29,932 bases of DNA from DASWFI01 sp036394315. Lineage in GTDB: Bacteria; Patescibacteriota; Doudnabacteria; UBA920; O2-02-FULL-48-8. Shown here piece after piece: positions 1 through 7,933 of this stretch. The stretch covers positions 1-29,932 of the forward strand of contig DASWFI010000113.1 in the NCBI GenBank assembly GCA_036394315.1. The letters are read 5' to 3'. The notes beneath the pieces are model-generated. The model did not search any database, had not been told where the DNA came from, and saw only the letters and a program-made list of their open reading frames with translations. The stretch's first letter is position 1; each line of letters begins with the position of its first letter. Both the position numbers and the translations under genes were made by a program.

Positions 1-93
1 CACAGAAAGCTGAGGTTTCGGAAAAATTATGCTAGAAATAAGGGAAGGAATCGAAACTAGACTCAACTTAGAAAAAGGAGTTTTCGGGAAATA

Positions 94-1677
94 TCAAAAG
101 TTAGCGGTTATTGTATAGGTTAAATTTGTAGTATACGGGCCGGCCACAGTCAGGCTGCTTATATTACATAAATATCTCATTGAAAAAATTGTTGAACTTC
201 CGTCACCAGTACCGGAAGCTATTTGACTTGAAGCAGTTGCTGTGGCCGCGTATGCAAATTGCCCTGTTGTCGCATACGGAGCCGTGGCCGTACCTGTCCC
301 GCTTGTAATATTAATCCTTAAACCAAATTGGTTTGTGCCTGATGAAGGCGCGGCTGCTGTTGAACCAATTGCCGTAATTGTGTTGCTATTGTTTGTTAAT
401 GTTGCCCCTTGTATGGATATAGTGTACCCGTTTGTTGCATTGGTTGATGCTGACAATGTATGGGCCTCAACTTCTGTTGTCGATCCTGTCCCAGCTGAAT
501 TCGCGTAAGTTGAAGCTGAAGTGCTTAAGTTTCCGAAACCTACGCTGTTTGCAGATATGTTAAAGCTTAGTGTTTGGCTGGCTGCTGTTGTGAAAGAAAA
601 AATTAGAGATGCCGAAGAAAAAGTGTTTGAATCCGAAGGATCTTTTGCGAATGTCTCCCACCAATATTGGGTATTTGCTGATAAGGATGTTTGCACTATA
701 AAACTACCCTGGGTTCCGGAAGTATAGCAATCATTGGCAGCCGAACATGTCGCGTTTTGGCCGCTCCAACCGGTCTGGGATGTGTTTTGGTCTATTGTCT
801 GAACCACTGTTCCGCAAGTTGAATTTGAGCAAATTAAAATTTTATAGCGAATATTGTTGCTTTCAGGGTCATTTGCCGTCATGGTCATCGTCGGAGTTGT
901 GCTCACTGCTGTTGCCGCATTGGCAGGAGAATTCAAAGTAGGTGTATTAGGGGCTAAATTAGCGGAAGCTCCGGGCAGTACAATATCGTCTTTTGTCCCG
1001 GCATTATCTTCAAAACTGGTCGTGAAAGTAGTGGAACCAGTAGCAGTTGTTACCCTCAGCCAATATTCCACGTAAAGAAAATGGGAACCATCGAAGCTTT
1101 GCGCGGCTACGCTTGATACTGAAACAGAAGACGCTGTCAACGCGGTACTATTATTTCCGACTATATTTGTGGCACCCTCCTGGCAGCTAAATATTTGACT
1201 GCTTAGGTTGATTGATCCGGCGCTTAAAGTGACGCTCCAGGCGCAAACAACCACATGGCCTACTGCTGTTGAAGAAGTGGTGCTGTTTTTTGTTTCTACA
1301 TTAAACGTCCAAGTGCCTGTAGGTATCGTACTGTTTAAGGCTGTATCATATATAAAGCCTTTGCCATTCGGAGAAGTGGGTGCGCTTGCGCTAGCAGTAG
1401 TATTACCTGCTATGGTAGGTTGCCATTGAAAATAGGTCGTGCTTTTGGCTTCTTTAACTGAAGTTGTGGTATTAGATGAGGCCGGCGCAGCTGTGACTAT
1501 TTGATCTGAAACCGTAGTGGTAATTTGGGCGGAAGTTGTGGAAGATAAATATATTGTTGATGGCAAAATAACTGCCTGCGCGACATTAAAAAAGAACATA
1601 TTGGAAAATAACAAAGAAGACATCGCAAAGCTTAGCGCGATATTTTTTAATATTTTATATTTTGTTTTTCTTTTCAT
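94..1677 (-). CDS. Secreted surface protein, Fn3-like domain plus WxL-like C-terminal domain
   Basis: This 527-residue protein has a basic N-terminus, a hydrophobic stretch (about 12-31) and a signal-peptidase-like site after VAQA (residue 35). Residues about 40-240 are Ser/Thr-rich beta-type sequence with a few Cys. Residues about 242-365 look like a fibronectin type III/Ig-like domain (starts APNTPTLNSP, ends SFTTA). Residues about 367-527 form a domain that is clearly paralogous to the C-terminus of the divergent gene at 1900: both share SFGNLSTSA/GFGTLSTSA-type sequence, a GYTI core, an ITAIGSTAAA stretch and a terminal LTY..TANF. That domain layout resembles the Gram-positive WxL wall-binding domain with Tyr in place of Trp, but this is inference. 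No membrane anchor follows the signal peptide, so it is probably secreted and held non-covalently. Substrate and role are unknown. Confidence 0.85.
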   Translation of the reverse strand: MKRKTKYKILKNIALSFAMSSLLFSNMFFFNVAQAVILPSTIYLSSTTSAQITTTVSDQIVTAAPASSNTTTSVKEAKSTTYFQWQPTIAGNTTASASAPTSPNGKGFIYDTALNSTIPTGTWTFNVETKNSTTSSTAVGHVVVCAWSVTLSAGSINLSSQIFSCQEGATNIVGNNSTALTASSVSVSSVAAQSFDGSHFLYVEYWLRVTTATGSTTFTTSFEDNAGTKDDIVLPGASANLAPNTPTLNSPANAATAVSTTPTMTMTANDPESNNIRYKILICSNSTCGTVVQTIDQNTSQTGWSGQNATCSAANDCYTSGTQGSFIVQTSLSANTQYWWETFAKDPSDSNTFSSASLIFSFTTAASQTLSFNISANSVGFGNLSTSASTYANSAGTGSTTEVEAHTLSASTNATNGYTISIQGATLTNNSNTITAIGSTAAAPSSGTNQFGLRINITSGTGTATAPYATTGQFAYAATATASSQIASGTGDGSSTIFSMRYLCNISSLTVAGPYTTNLTYTITANF

Positions 1678-1733
1678 ATCATATTTTCACGGAAAAATTC
1701 TGGGGCGCAGTTGAGAACCAATCCCTTAGAGAC

Positions 1734-1763
1734 ATTATAATGGGAATTTGAGGGTTTGGCCAA
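1734..1763 (-). promoter_or_regulatory. Candidate promoter for the minus-strand surface protein
   Basis: On the minus strand a perfect TATAAT lies at 1739-1734. A weak TTGGCC -35 lies at 1763-1758, 18 nt away. The predicted start of transcription is about 50 nt upstream of the ATG at 1677. The ACATTATAATGG block also contains TATAAT on the plus strand, so direction rests on the gene layout. Confidence 0.4.
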
Positions 1764-1852
1764 GAGGTCGAGGATAAACCTTCCAGTAGAGGTAAAATGG
1801 GATACTCCCAAAGGTTATTTCGTGTCCAGAATCGCAAACTTGGAAGCGTTTT

Positions 1853-1881
1853 TTGACTATTTTGGAATAATGGTGTATATT
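1853..1881 (+). promoter_or_regulatory. Sigma70-type promoter of the surface-protein operon
   Basis: TTGACT (1853-1858), a 17-nt spacer and TATATT (1876-1881) predict transcription from about 1888, just upstream of the ATG at 1900. An open frame continues upstream to 1756, but it would read through this promoter, so the promoter fixes the start at 1900 or 1906. Confidence 0.72.
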
Positions 1882-1899
1882 ACGGATAATAATTCATCT

Positions 1900-2940
1900 A
1901 TGAAAATGAAACAAAAATCACTTATTAGAAAAAGTATAATAGCCTGGGCAATTATCCTTTCCTTGGTTATTTCGGCCGCAGGCGCGAGATATGTCCAAGC
2001 TGCCAGTTTGACCGCATTATCAAATACAATGACCAACCAGACAATAAGCGCCGCTTCAGATCATACTATCAAATTTACTACCCCGACCGGCGTGGCAGCA
2101 GGACAGACAATTACAGTCACGTTCCCTTCTGGATTCGGCCTCTCTACTCTGGTGGCAGCTGACTTTAACTTGCTTTCCGGAGTAAGCACTCTGACTTTAG
2201 CAGGTACATGTACTGGAACAACCTGGGGCGTGGCTGTCGCAAGCCAGGTAATTACCTTTACTTCTTGCACCGGCACGATTGCGGCAACTACTGTCATAAC
2301 CGTAAAAATCGGTGTGGTGGCTGGCGGTACACACCAGATAACTAATAATTCTTCAGCAGCCAGTTATTCAATCACTATCGGCGGCACCTTTGGCGATACA
2401 GGAACCATAACGATTCAAATAGTTACAAATAGCGTGGTCGCGGTTTCGGCCACTGTGCCGCAGTCTTTGACTTTTAGTATTTCTACGAATAGTATCGGAT
2501 TCGGGACACTCAGTACCTCGGCGGTGACATATGCAAACGCCGGCGGGACCGGCTCTTCGAGTTCAGTCGTAGCCCACACTTTGGCTGCGGGAACAAATGC
2601 AGTCAGCGGATATACTATCACGGTCCAGGGAGCAACTTTGACCAGTGGCAGTAATACAATTGCCGCAATCGGTAGCACCGCTGCGGCTTCCGCTGCGGGC
2701 ACTGCCCAGTTTGGTCTGAATGCAACTGTTTCCGGCGGAATCGGGACAGTGAGTTCTCCTTACAATGGGGCCAATTACGCCTATGCTGCCACCAGCAGCA
2801 CATCAAGCGCCGTGGGAAGCGCTTCAGGCTCAAGCGCTACAAGCACTTATTCAGTGACTTATATTTGCAACATCGCAGCACAGACTCCGGCAGGCAGCTA
2901 TACAGCTTCTCTGACTTACATAGGCACAGCTAACTTCTAA
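1900..2940 (+). CDS. Secreted surface protein with WxL-like C-terminal domain
   Basis: This is a 346-residue protein from the ATG at 1900 (a second ATG lies at 1906). The frame is open upstream to 1756, but a good promoter at 1853-1881 and a typical signal peptide (KSLIRKS, then hydrophobic, ending YVQA) directly after 1900 argue for this start. Residues about 37-175 form a Thr/Ala-rich beta-type domain (TITVTFPSGFGLS). Residues about 187-346 are paralogous to the C-terminal domain of the divergent protein at 94-1677 and end in LTYIGTANF. The domain plan (an SLTF..GFG start, a GYTITV core, an end SYTASLTY) parallels WxL domains with Tyr for Trp. It is the first gene of an operon, 15 nt before a DUF916-like protein, which is the known partner type of WxL proteins in Firmicutes. 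The wall-associated role is inferred. Confidence 0.85.
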   Translation: MKMKQKSLIRKSIIAWAIILSLVISAAGARYVQAASLTALSNTMTNQTISAASDHTIKFTTPTGVAAGQTITVTFPSGFGLSTLVAADFNLLSGVSTLTLAGTCTGTTWGVAVASQVITFTSCTGTIAATTVITVKIGVVAGGTHQITNNSSAASYSITIGGTFGDTGTITIQIVTNSVVAVSATVPQSLTFSISTNSIGFGTLSTSAVTYANAGGTGSSSSVVAHTLAAGTNAVSGYTITVQGATLTSGSNTIAAIGSTAAASAAGTAQFGLNATVSGGIGTVSSPYNGANYAYAATSSTSSAVGSASGSSATSTYSVTYICNIAAQTPAGSYTASLTYIGTANF

Positions 2941-2955
2941 TCATCAATTTTTTCA

Positions 2956-3954
2956 ATGAGAGATCGACTTACTGATAATTTTAGATTTGGATTTGTACTT
3001 CTAGCCCTTTTCTTTTTTGTTTTGTGTCCAGGCTTGGTGCCTCAAGCCAAAGCTCTTACGGTATCGCCGGTGAAGGTAGAGTTGTCCGGAGATCCCGGCA
3101 AATCTGTAAAGGGCGAACTGCAATTGATAAATGAGCAAAACGCAACTATAACTTTTTACACTACTTTTGCAAATTTTGCTGCCCAGGGGGAAAACGGTGC
3201 GCCGAATTTTGTGTATACTCCCGGGGAGTTGGATGACTGGATCAGCATGCCCAATCAGGTCAGCCTTGATGCCGGACAGCATAAGAAAATGCCTTTTACG
3301 ATCAGCATTCCTGCTGACGCTGATCCAGGCGGACACTTTGCGGCGATATTTTTTGGTACTGCGCCCCCGGAAACTCACGGGAATACCCAGGTTTCGGTAG
3401 GGGCAAAGATCGGGGTTTTGGTGCTCCTGAAAGTCTCCGGTACAGTGAAGCAGGGCGCGGACATTGTGGAGTTTTCAAGCATCAATCACCAAAAAATATT
3501 TAGCACTTTTCCTGTGACGTTCGCATACCGCTTCCAAAACAGCGGAGGCGATAGAGTAATGCCGACAGGAGAAATAAAAATAAAAAATATTTTCGGCAGT
3601 ACCGTTGATGTCTTACCCGCAAACCCGATCAAAGGGAACGTTTTGCCTATGAGTATTCGCAAATTTACTGTGCTCTGGTCGGGACAGAATTCTCCCCTGG
3701 ACCAAGCTGCAAATGATTCAAAGGGTTTCTTCCCAGCCGTCAAATCGCAGTGGCATAATTTTGCGTTCGGCATCTATACTGCCAATTTGAATCTCAATTA
3801 TAATAACTCCTCGGTGACCTCAAATTTTTCAGTTTTTATTTTTCCCTGGCAGCTGCTGTTATTCATAATTATATTGCTGCTGGTGGCAGCTTATGTCCTG
3901 ATTAAAGCAGTCAAACGCTACAACCACTGGATTATTAATAAAGCGAAGAGCTAA
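2956..3954 (+). CDS. DUF916/WxL-interacting-like membrane-anchored protein
   Basis: This is a 332-residue protein. A signal peptide ends near QAKA (residue 33). A beta-sandwich follows, beginning LTVSPVKVELSGDPGKS, a start typical of DUF916-like extracellular domains (FTVSP...-type). A second beta domain spans about 170-280 (VTFAYRFQNSGGDRVMPTGEIKI). One C-terminal membrane helix (about 290-315) is followed by a short basic cytoplasmic tail. In Firmicutes this layout (DUF916, DUF3324, one TM helix) defines the WxL-interacting proteins that link WxL-domain proteins to the envelope. Here it lies 15 nt after a secreted protein with a WxL-like C-terminus and 6 nt before the dockerin gene. Family membership rests on the start motif, architecture and context, and needs a profile search. 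A COG1470-like or fimbrial chaperone-like beta-sandwich is the alternative. Confidence 0.8.
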   Translation: MRDRLTDNFRFGFVLLALFFFVLCPGLVPQAKALTVSPVKVELSGDPGKSVKGELQLINEQNATITFYTTFANFAAQGENGAPNFVYTPGELDDWISMPNQVSLDAGQHKKMPFTISIPADADPGGHFAAIFFGTAPPETHGNTQVSVGAKIGVLVLLKVSGTVKQGADIVEFSSINHQKIFSTFPVTFAYRFQNSGGDRVMPTGEIKIKNIFGSTVDVLPANPIKGNVLPMSIRKFTVLWSGQNSPLDQAANDSKGFFPAVKSQWHNFAFGIYTANLNLNYNNSSVTSNFSVFIFPWQLLLFIIILLLVAAYVLIKAVKRYNHWIINKAKS

Positions 3955-3960
3955 TAATGC

Positions 3961-4893
3961 ATGGCGCGAAGATCTATAATCCAAGTATGTTTGCTGCTGG
4001 CATTTTTTTTGTCCGGATTTGTTCCAAACGTTTCAGCTACTGTTTTAAATTCCCAGCAGACGTTGACGATCACCGCAACTGTGCCGGGTTCAAGCGGGGG
4101 TAGTGGCGCCGGAGGAGGGGGAGGAGGCGGTGGTGGCACAGACAATACTGTACCCACATATTACCCGACAGCTACGGTGCTTTTTTCAGGCAAGGCGTAT
4201 CCCAACAGTACGGTCGTTCTTCTGAAGGATGCATTGGTCGCCTCGACCACAGTTGCCGATCATAATGCCAATTTTTCTTTTATCCTAAACGGGGTTTCAA
4301 CTGGAAATTATTTATTTTCCGCTTACAGCCAGGATGTTGCAGGCAGGAAATCCACATTGTTTACTTTTCCAGTCAATGTAACGGCCGGCACGAGCGTGAA
4401 TGTCGGTGGTGTGTTTATTGCGCCCACTATCGATACGGACAAGCAGGAGGTTAAAAAAGGTGAACTATTGAGAATTTACGGACAAAGCGTACCAAATAGC
4501 ACGGTCACGGTTTTGATCCCATCCGCGCGCGATTTTTCCGCTAAAGTCCAGGCTGATACCAAAGGGAATTATAATTATAATTTTGATACAATGCTCTCGG
4601 ATCCGGGAACTTATATTGCCAAGGCAAAGGCGGCAGTTTCTGACGCAATCAGTCCGGTGGGCCAGTCGGTGGCTTTTACAGTTTCCGATAAAAACGTATT
4701 CAAGCCCCGGTCTCCGCTGGGCGGCAAAATTAAAGGCGATATTAACGGCGACGGGAAAGTAAATTTGCTGGACTTCTCTATAATGGCGTATTGGTACGGT
4801 CGGAAAAATCCTCCACCTGAAATAGATTTTGATGGTGATGGCAAGGTTGATCTTGTCGATTTCAGCATTATGGCATTCAATTGGTCAGGGTAA
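3961..4893 (+). CDS. Secreted dockerin-containing protein
   Basis: This is a 310-residue protein. A signal peptide (about 1-26) and a short beta strand are followed by a Gly-rich linker (about 44-60, a run of nine Gly) and two Ig-like beta domains (about 65-145 and 150-245). The C-terminus (about 257-310) is a complete type I dockerin with two canonical calcium loops, DINGDGKVNLLD and DFDGDGKVDLVD, each followed by the FSIMA helix start. Dockerins bind cohesins tightly in a calcium-dependent way. The next two genes encode cohesin-like proteins with membrane anchors, so this protein is probably held at the surface by one of them. No catalytic domain is visible, so it is likely structural or a binding module rather than a cellulosomal enzyme. 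It starts 6 nt after the upstream stop. Confidence 0.9.
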   Translation: MARRSIIQVCLLLAFFLSGFVPNVSATVLNSQQTLTITATVPGSSGGSGAGGGGGGGGGTDNTVPTYYPTATVLFSGKAYPNSTVVLLKDALVASTTVADHNANFSFILNGVSTGNYLFSAYSQDVAGRKSTLFTFPVNVTAGTSVNVGGVFIAPTIDTDKQEVKKGELLRIYGQSVPNSTVTVLIPSARDFSAKVQADTKGNYNYNFDTMLSDPGTYIAKAKAAVSDAISPVGQSVAFTVSDKNVFKPRSPLGGKIKGDINGDGKVNLLDFSIMAYWYGRKNPPPEIDFDGDGKVDLVDFSIMAFNWSG

Positions 4894-4904
4894 ATAAGAC
4901 AACT

Positions 4905-5768
4905 ATGAATAAATTTTATAAATTTATCACCTTAGGATTTATAATACTTGCATTTGGTTTTTGTGAGACGGTATTTGCCGCCGAGATCATGATCCGTTCA
5001 CAGACATCCAGCCTTGAGCCGGCAGATCAACTGGAAATTAAAGTATACTTAAATTCCAAGGACGAGGATATCAATGCTGTTGCCGGGAAATTGGTTTTTA
5101 GTCCTGATGATTTGAAATTTAATGAAATCAGGAACGGAAATTCTATTGTAAATTTGTGGATTGAAGCTCCCCGTCTGGTCGAAAAGGAAATTCGCTTTGC
5201 CGGCATTATGCCGGGTGGCTATGCCCAGGACGGAGGTTATTTGTTTTCGGCAATTTTTGAAGTATCCAAAACGGCGCAACAAAGCGGGGCAGTCAGCATC
5301 CAAAGCGCTCAAGCTTTGCTCAATGACGGCAAGGGAACCGCTGCCATGCTTTCGCTTGGCAGTATCAACTATACCGTCAATCAAAAATTTCGGCCTCAAA
5401 TGCAAGTAAGCTCGGCTGTGGATCTGGGTCCACCTGAAGATTTCATGCCCGAGCTTGGGAGGGATCCTAAAATCTTTGGAGGAAAGTGGTTTTTATCGTT
5501 TACTTCACAAGATAAAGGTTCTGGCATAGATCATTATGAGGTAGCTGAAGGAAAAGCCGCTTTTCGCAATGCCAAAAGCCCCTATCTTATTACTGACCAG
5601 GAGTTGAATCAGCCAATCCGGGTTAAGGCAGTAGCAAAGAACGGCAACGAAAGAACTGTTGGTGTCCCAGCTCAGGGATCTGGGAGTCTGTATAATAATA
5701 GCTGGATTTATGTTATGATTATAGTGATAATGGGGTTAAGTATATTAACATTTTCTCGAAATAAATAA
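4905..5768 (+). CDS. Membrane-anchored cohesin-like protein 1
   Basis: This is a 287-residue protein from the ATG at 4905. An in-frame TTG at 4881 would overlap the dockerin gene and disrupt the signal peptide, so it was not used. A signal peptide ends near VFAA (about 25). Residues about 27-160 match the cohesin fold pattern: strand-rich, with INAVAGKLVFSPDDLKF, a SIVNLWIEAP segment, then FSAIFEV and LLNDGKGT. An Ig-like region (about 185-255) precedes a C-terminal membrane helix (about 265-283) with a basic tail, which anchors the protein facing out. It shares the VNLW and NDG(K/Q)GT segments with the next gene, so the two are paralogs. The gene lies 11 nt after the dockerin gene in the same direction. 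The pairing with that dockerin is inferred. Confidence 0.86.
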   Translation: MNKFYKFITLGFIILAFGFCETVFAAEIMIRSQTSSLEPADQLEIKVYLNSKDEDINAVAGKLVFSPDDLKFNEIRNGNSIVNLWIEAPRLVEKEIRFAGIMPGGYAQDGGYLFSAIFEVSKTAQQSGAVSIQSAQALLNDGKGTAAMLSLGSINYTVNQKFRPQMQVSSAVDLGPPEDFMPELGRDPKIFGGKWFLSFTSQDKGSGIDHYEVAEGKAAFRNAKSPYLITDQELNQPIRVKAVAKNGNERTVGVPAQGSGSLYNNSWIYVMIIVIMGLSILTFSRNK

Positions 5769-5788
5769 GCGGTAGTAAACAACAAAAT

Positions 5789-7381
5789 GTGCTAAACAGG
5801 CATATAATACGGAGTGTTTTAGCCCTTTCGGTATTGATAATGCTGTCTTTCATAGTCCGTCCCAAGCTTGTATATGCAGAGGCCGCCAATTTATATCTAT
5901 CTCCGGCCAGAGGTTCTTATGGAATGGCGGAAGTTTTTTCTACCGGAGTTTATGTTTCAAGCCCTGCTCAATCATCCAATGCAGTATCAGGCACCATTAC
6001 ATTCCCCTCCAATTTATTGAATGTTGTTTCAATCTCCAAAGTCGGCTCGGTAGTTAACCTATGGGTTAGTGAGCCAGCTTTTTCTCATGAATCCGGAACA
6101 ATCTTTTTTCAGGGAATCATTTTGAACCCGGGTTATCAGGGTGCGGAAGGAAAAATATTTACTATAAATTTTAAAGCCATAGCTGCGGGCAATCCCGTCG
6201 TCAGTTTTGCCAACGGGTCTATATTGGCAAATGATGGTCAGGGTACTAATATTTTGTCGGGGTTTGGCAGCGCTAATTATACAGTGACGACAGGGCAATC
6301 AACAATCGTTTTGCCACTGCAAAATAACCGAGCCTCAAGCAAAGCCCTGGAGGCGCCGAATGTTTCCTCGCTAACGCATGCCGACCCCGATAGGCCTTAC
6401 AATGACCCAAACCCGATTTTCAGGTGGGGGCTTCCGAAAGCCATTCATGCCATAAGGATAGGAATGGATAAAAATCCGAAAGCAATTCCCAATAAGCAAA
6501 TAAGTGGCTCGCTTGGAACTTATCAGTTCAAAGAAGTTGCGGACGGTATATGGTATTTTCATATACGCTTCAAAAACGATGCGGGATGGGGACCAGTCGC
6601 GCACTTTAAATTCCAAATAGATACGGTACCGCCTCATGGTCTGCGGGTGGATTTGATTACGGCTCCCTCGGAAAAAGTCCAGAAATTCCGAATTTCCGCG
6701 TATGACCCTGCTGGTATGGACCACTTCGAGATTGTTATAGACGGCAATCAACCTCAGTTTTGGATTGATAGTGACGGCTCTGGCTTTTTCGAGGAGACTT
6801 TGGAAGCGGGCAGTCATGTCATGAACGTCAAAGGTTTTGACAGAGCCGGTAATTTTGCTGTAAAGGCCCTGGAATTTAATACCGGAGAAAATCTTGTTCC
6901 AGTCGCCAAAGCGCAGCGTATCTCTGAAACCAAAAACAGAGCGCTATTATCGGATCCAATTGTCAATACCATGAAGATGATTTTAATCGGCGCCGCTCTG
7001 TTCGGAGTTGCTTATATGCCAGGGAAAAAGATACTCAAATTCATAAAGATCAATAAAAGTATGTGGATGCATTATCATCATCTTGTCGGAATTCTGAAGT
7101 TGCTCCAGCAAACTGCCAAAATCAGGAATCTTACTCCGGAAGAATTAAAGATACTTACCAAAGTCCGGTCAGCAATTCTCGACGAGAGGTATATGATTGA
7201 TAAAGAAATCGCAATCTCGGTAAAAGGCGAATTCGACAGACAGTATCTCGCAACCCCTGACGGGAAACCCTACGCAGCCTCGGGAAATTATGTTCCAAAA
7301 TCAAAACTCCTGGCAGGAGCATCATCAAAGCTAGCCGTTTCTAAAGGCGGGAGACAAGGCAGGAAAACAAAACGGAAATAG
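5789..7381 (+). CDS. Membrane-anchored cohesin-like protein 2 with basic cytoplasmic tail
   Basis: This is a 530-residue protein with a GTG start at 5789 (the ATG two bases upstream runs straight into a stop). A signal peptide ends at VYA (residue 30). A cohesin-like domain spans about 33-168 (AVSGTITFPSNLLNV, SVVNLWVSEP, ILANDGQGT) and is paralogous to that of the gene before. Two Ig/Fn3-like domains follow (about 195-280 and 282-365). A membrane helix (about 394-410) leads to a cytoplasmic region of about 120 residues, helical and charged, ending in a very basic GRQGRKTKRK tail. The large inside domain is unusual for a cohesin anchor and could contact cytoplasmic partners or DNA/RNA. It is the last gene of the operon; no clear terminator is visible between 7382 and 7467. 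Confidence 0.85.
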   Translation: MLNRHIIRSVLALSVLIMLSFIVRPKLVYAEAANLYLSPARGSYGMAEVFSTGVYVSSPAQSSNAVSGTITFPSNLLNVVSISKVGSVVNLWVSEPAFSHESGTIFFQGIILNPGYQGAEGKIFTINFKAIAAGNPVVSFANGSILANDGQGTNILSGFGSANYTVTTGQSTIVLPLQNNRASSKALEAPNVSSLTHADPDRPYNDPNPIFRWGLPKAIHAIRIGMDKNPKAIPNKQISGSLGTYQFKEVADGIWYFHIRFKNDAGWGPVAHFKFQIDTVPPHGLRVDLITAPSEKVQKFRISAYDPAGMDHFEIVIDGNQPQFWIDSDGSGFFEETLEAGSHVMNVKGFDRAGNFAVKALEFNTGENLVPVAKAQRISETKNRALLSDPIVNTMKMILIGAALFGVAYMPGKKILKFIKINKSMWMHYHHLVGILKLLQQTAKIRNLTPEELKILTKVRSAILDERYMIDKEIAISVKGEFDRQYLATPDGKPYAASGNYVPKSKLLAGASSKLAVSKGGRQGRKTKRK

Positions 7382-7467
7382 CAGGAATTAGGAATTAAAC
7401 CAGATCATTATCTCTAGACTATATTTGTAACAAAAGATATGCTCCTTCGATGAATTATTTATGGGAC

Positions 7468-7496
7468 TTTACAAATAATTAATCGGCTTATAAAAT
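7468..7496 (+). promoter_or_regulatory. Promoter giving a predicted leaderless transcript
   Basis: TTTACA (7468-7473), a 17-nt spacer and TAAAAT (7491-7496). The ATG of the next gene is at 7503, 7 nt after the last -10 base, so the first transcribed base is expected at or next to the A of the start codon. Confidence 0.7.
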
Positions 7497-7502
7497 TTAT
7501 AT

Positions 7503-7916
7503 ATGCAAAAAATCAAGATTTTAGGTGTGACAATCAGCGGGTTGGCTTTAAGTTTGTTTGCAGGCACGGCGTTTATTTCGTATAACCAAGCTTTTGCCAG
7601 CACCAATAACCCCAACTCAGTGGTGGGTTCAGGCGAGTTTAACCAAGATGTCGCAGCTGGTATCCAGCAAGTCAATAATGATAAAGATGCTCAGAACCTT
7701 CAACAAGAAGTGGACGATCAGGATAATAAGCTGGCAGGAGATGAAGACGCGGATGTAGATGAAATAGACGGGGAGAATAATCAGGATGAGATCGATACAG
7801 AAATTGAGCTAGACCAACCAGAAAATAGCGGCGACGGCGTGCAGACTCAAACAGATGTAAAAGCCGGGATAGATGGCGCTTCCAACAATGATTCCCATGT
7901 GGATAAAAATGATTAA
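7503..7916 (+). CDS. Small secreted acidic protein
   Basis: This is a 137-residue protein. A signal peptide (about 1-32, ending QAFA) precedes a low-complexity mature chain of about 105 residues that is very rich in Asp, Glu, Asn and Gln, for example DEDADVDEIDGENNQDEID. No hydrophobic core or known domain can be seen, so the mature part is probably disordered and strongly negative, with possible divalent-cation binding. Its promoter places transcription start on the ATG, and no Shine-Dalgarno site is present. It is followed 17 nt later by another exported protein. Family unknown. Confidence 0.75.
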   Translation: MQKIKILGVTISGLALSLFAGTAFISYNQAFASTNNPNSVVGSGEFNQDVAAGIQQVNNDKDAQNLQQEVDDQDNKLAGDEDADVDEIDGENNQDEIDTEIELDQPENSGDGVQTQTDVKAGIDGASNNDSHVDKND

Positions 7917-7933
7917 TTAAAACGGGATAGTGA

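Noticed and set aside
1511..1714. Plus-strand frames across 242-1714 opposite the secreted protein gene
   Set aside because: They lie antisense to a gene with a signal peptide and a paralog; their composition reflects the complementary strand.
1756..1899. N-terminal extension of the surface protein from a TTG at 1756
   Set aside because: The stretch contains a -35/-10 promoter and would place 48 polar residues before a normal signal peptide.
3951..4157. Proline-rich minus-strand frame
   Set aside because: It is the antisense reading of the Gly-rich linker in the dockerin gene.
7382..7467. Terminator after the second cohesin-like gene
   Set aside because: Only a short GGAATTA direct repeat is visible; no stem with a T-run.
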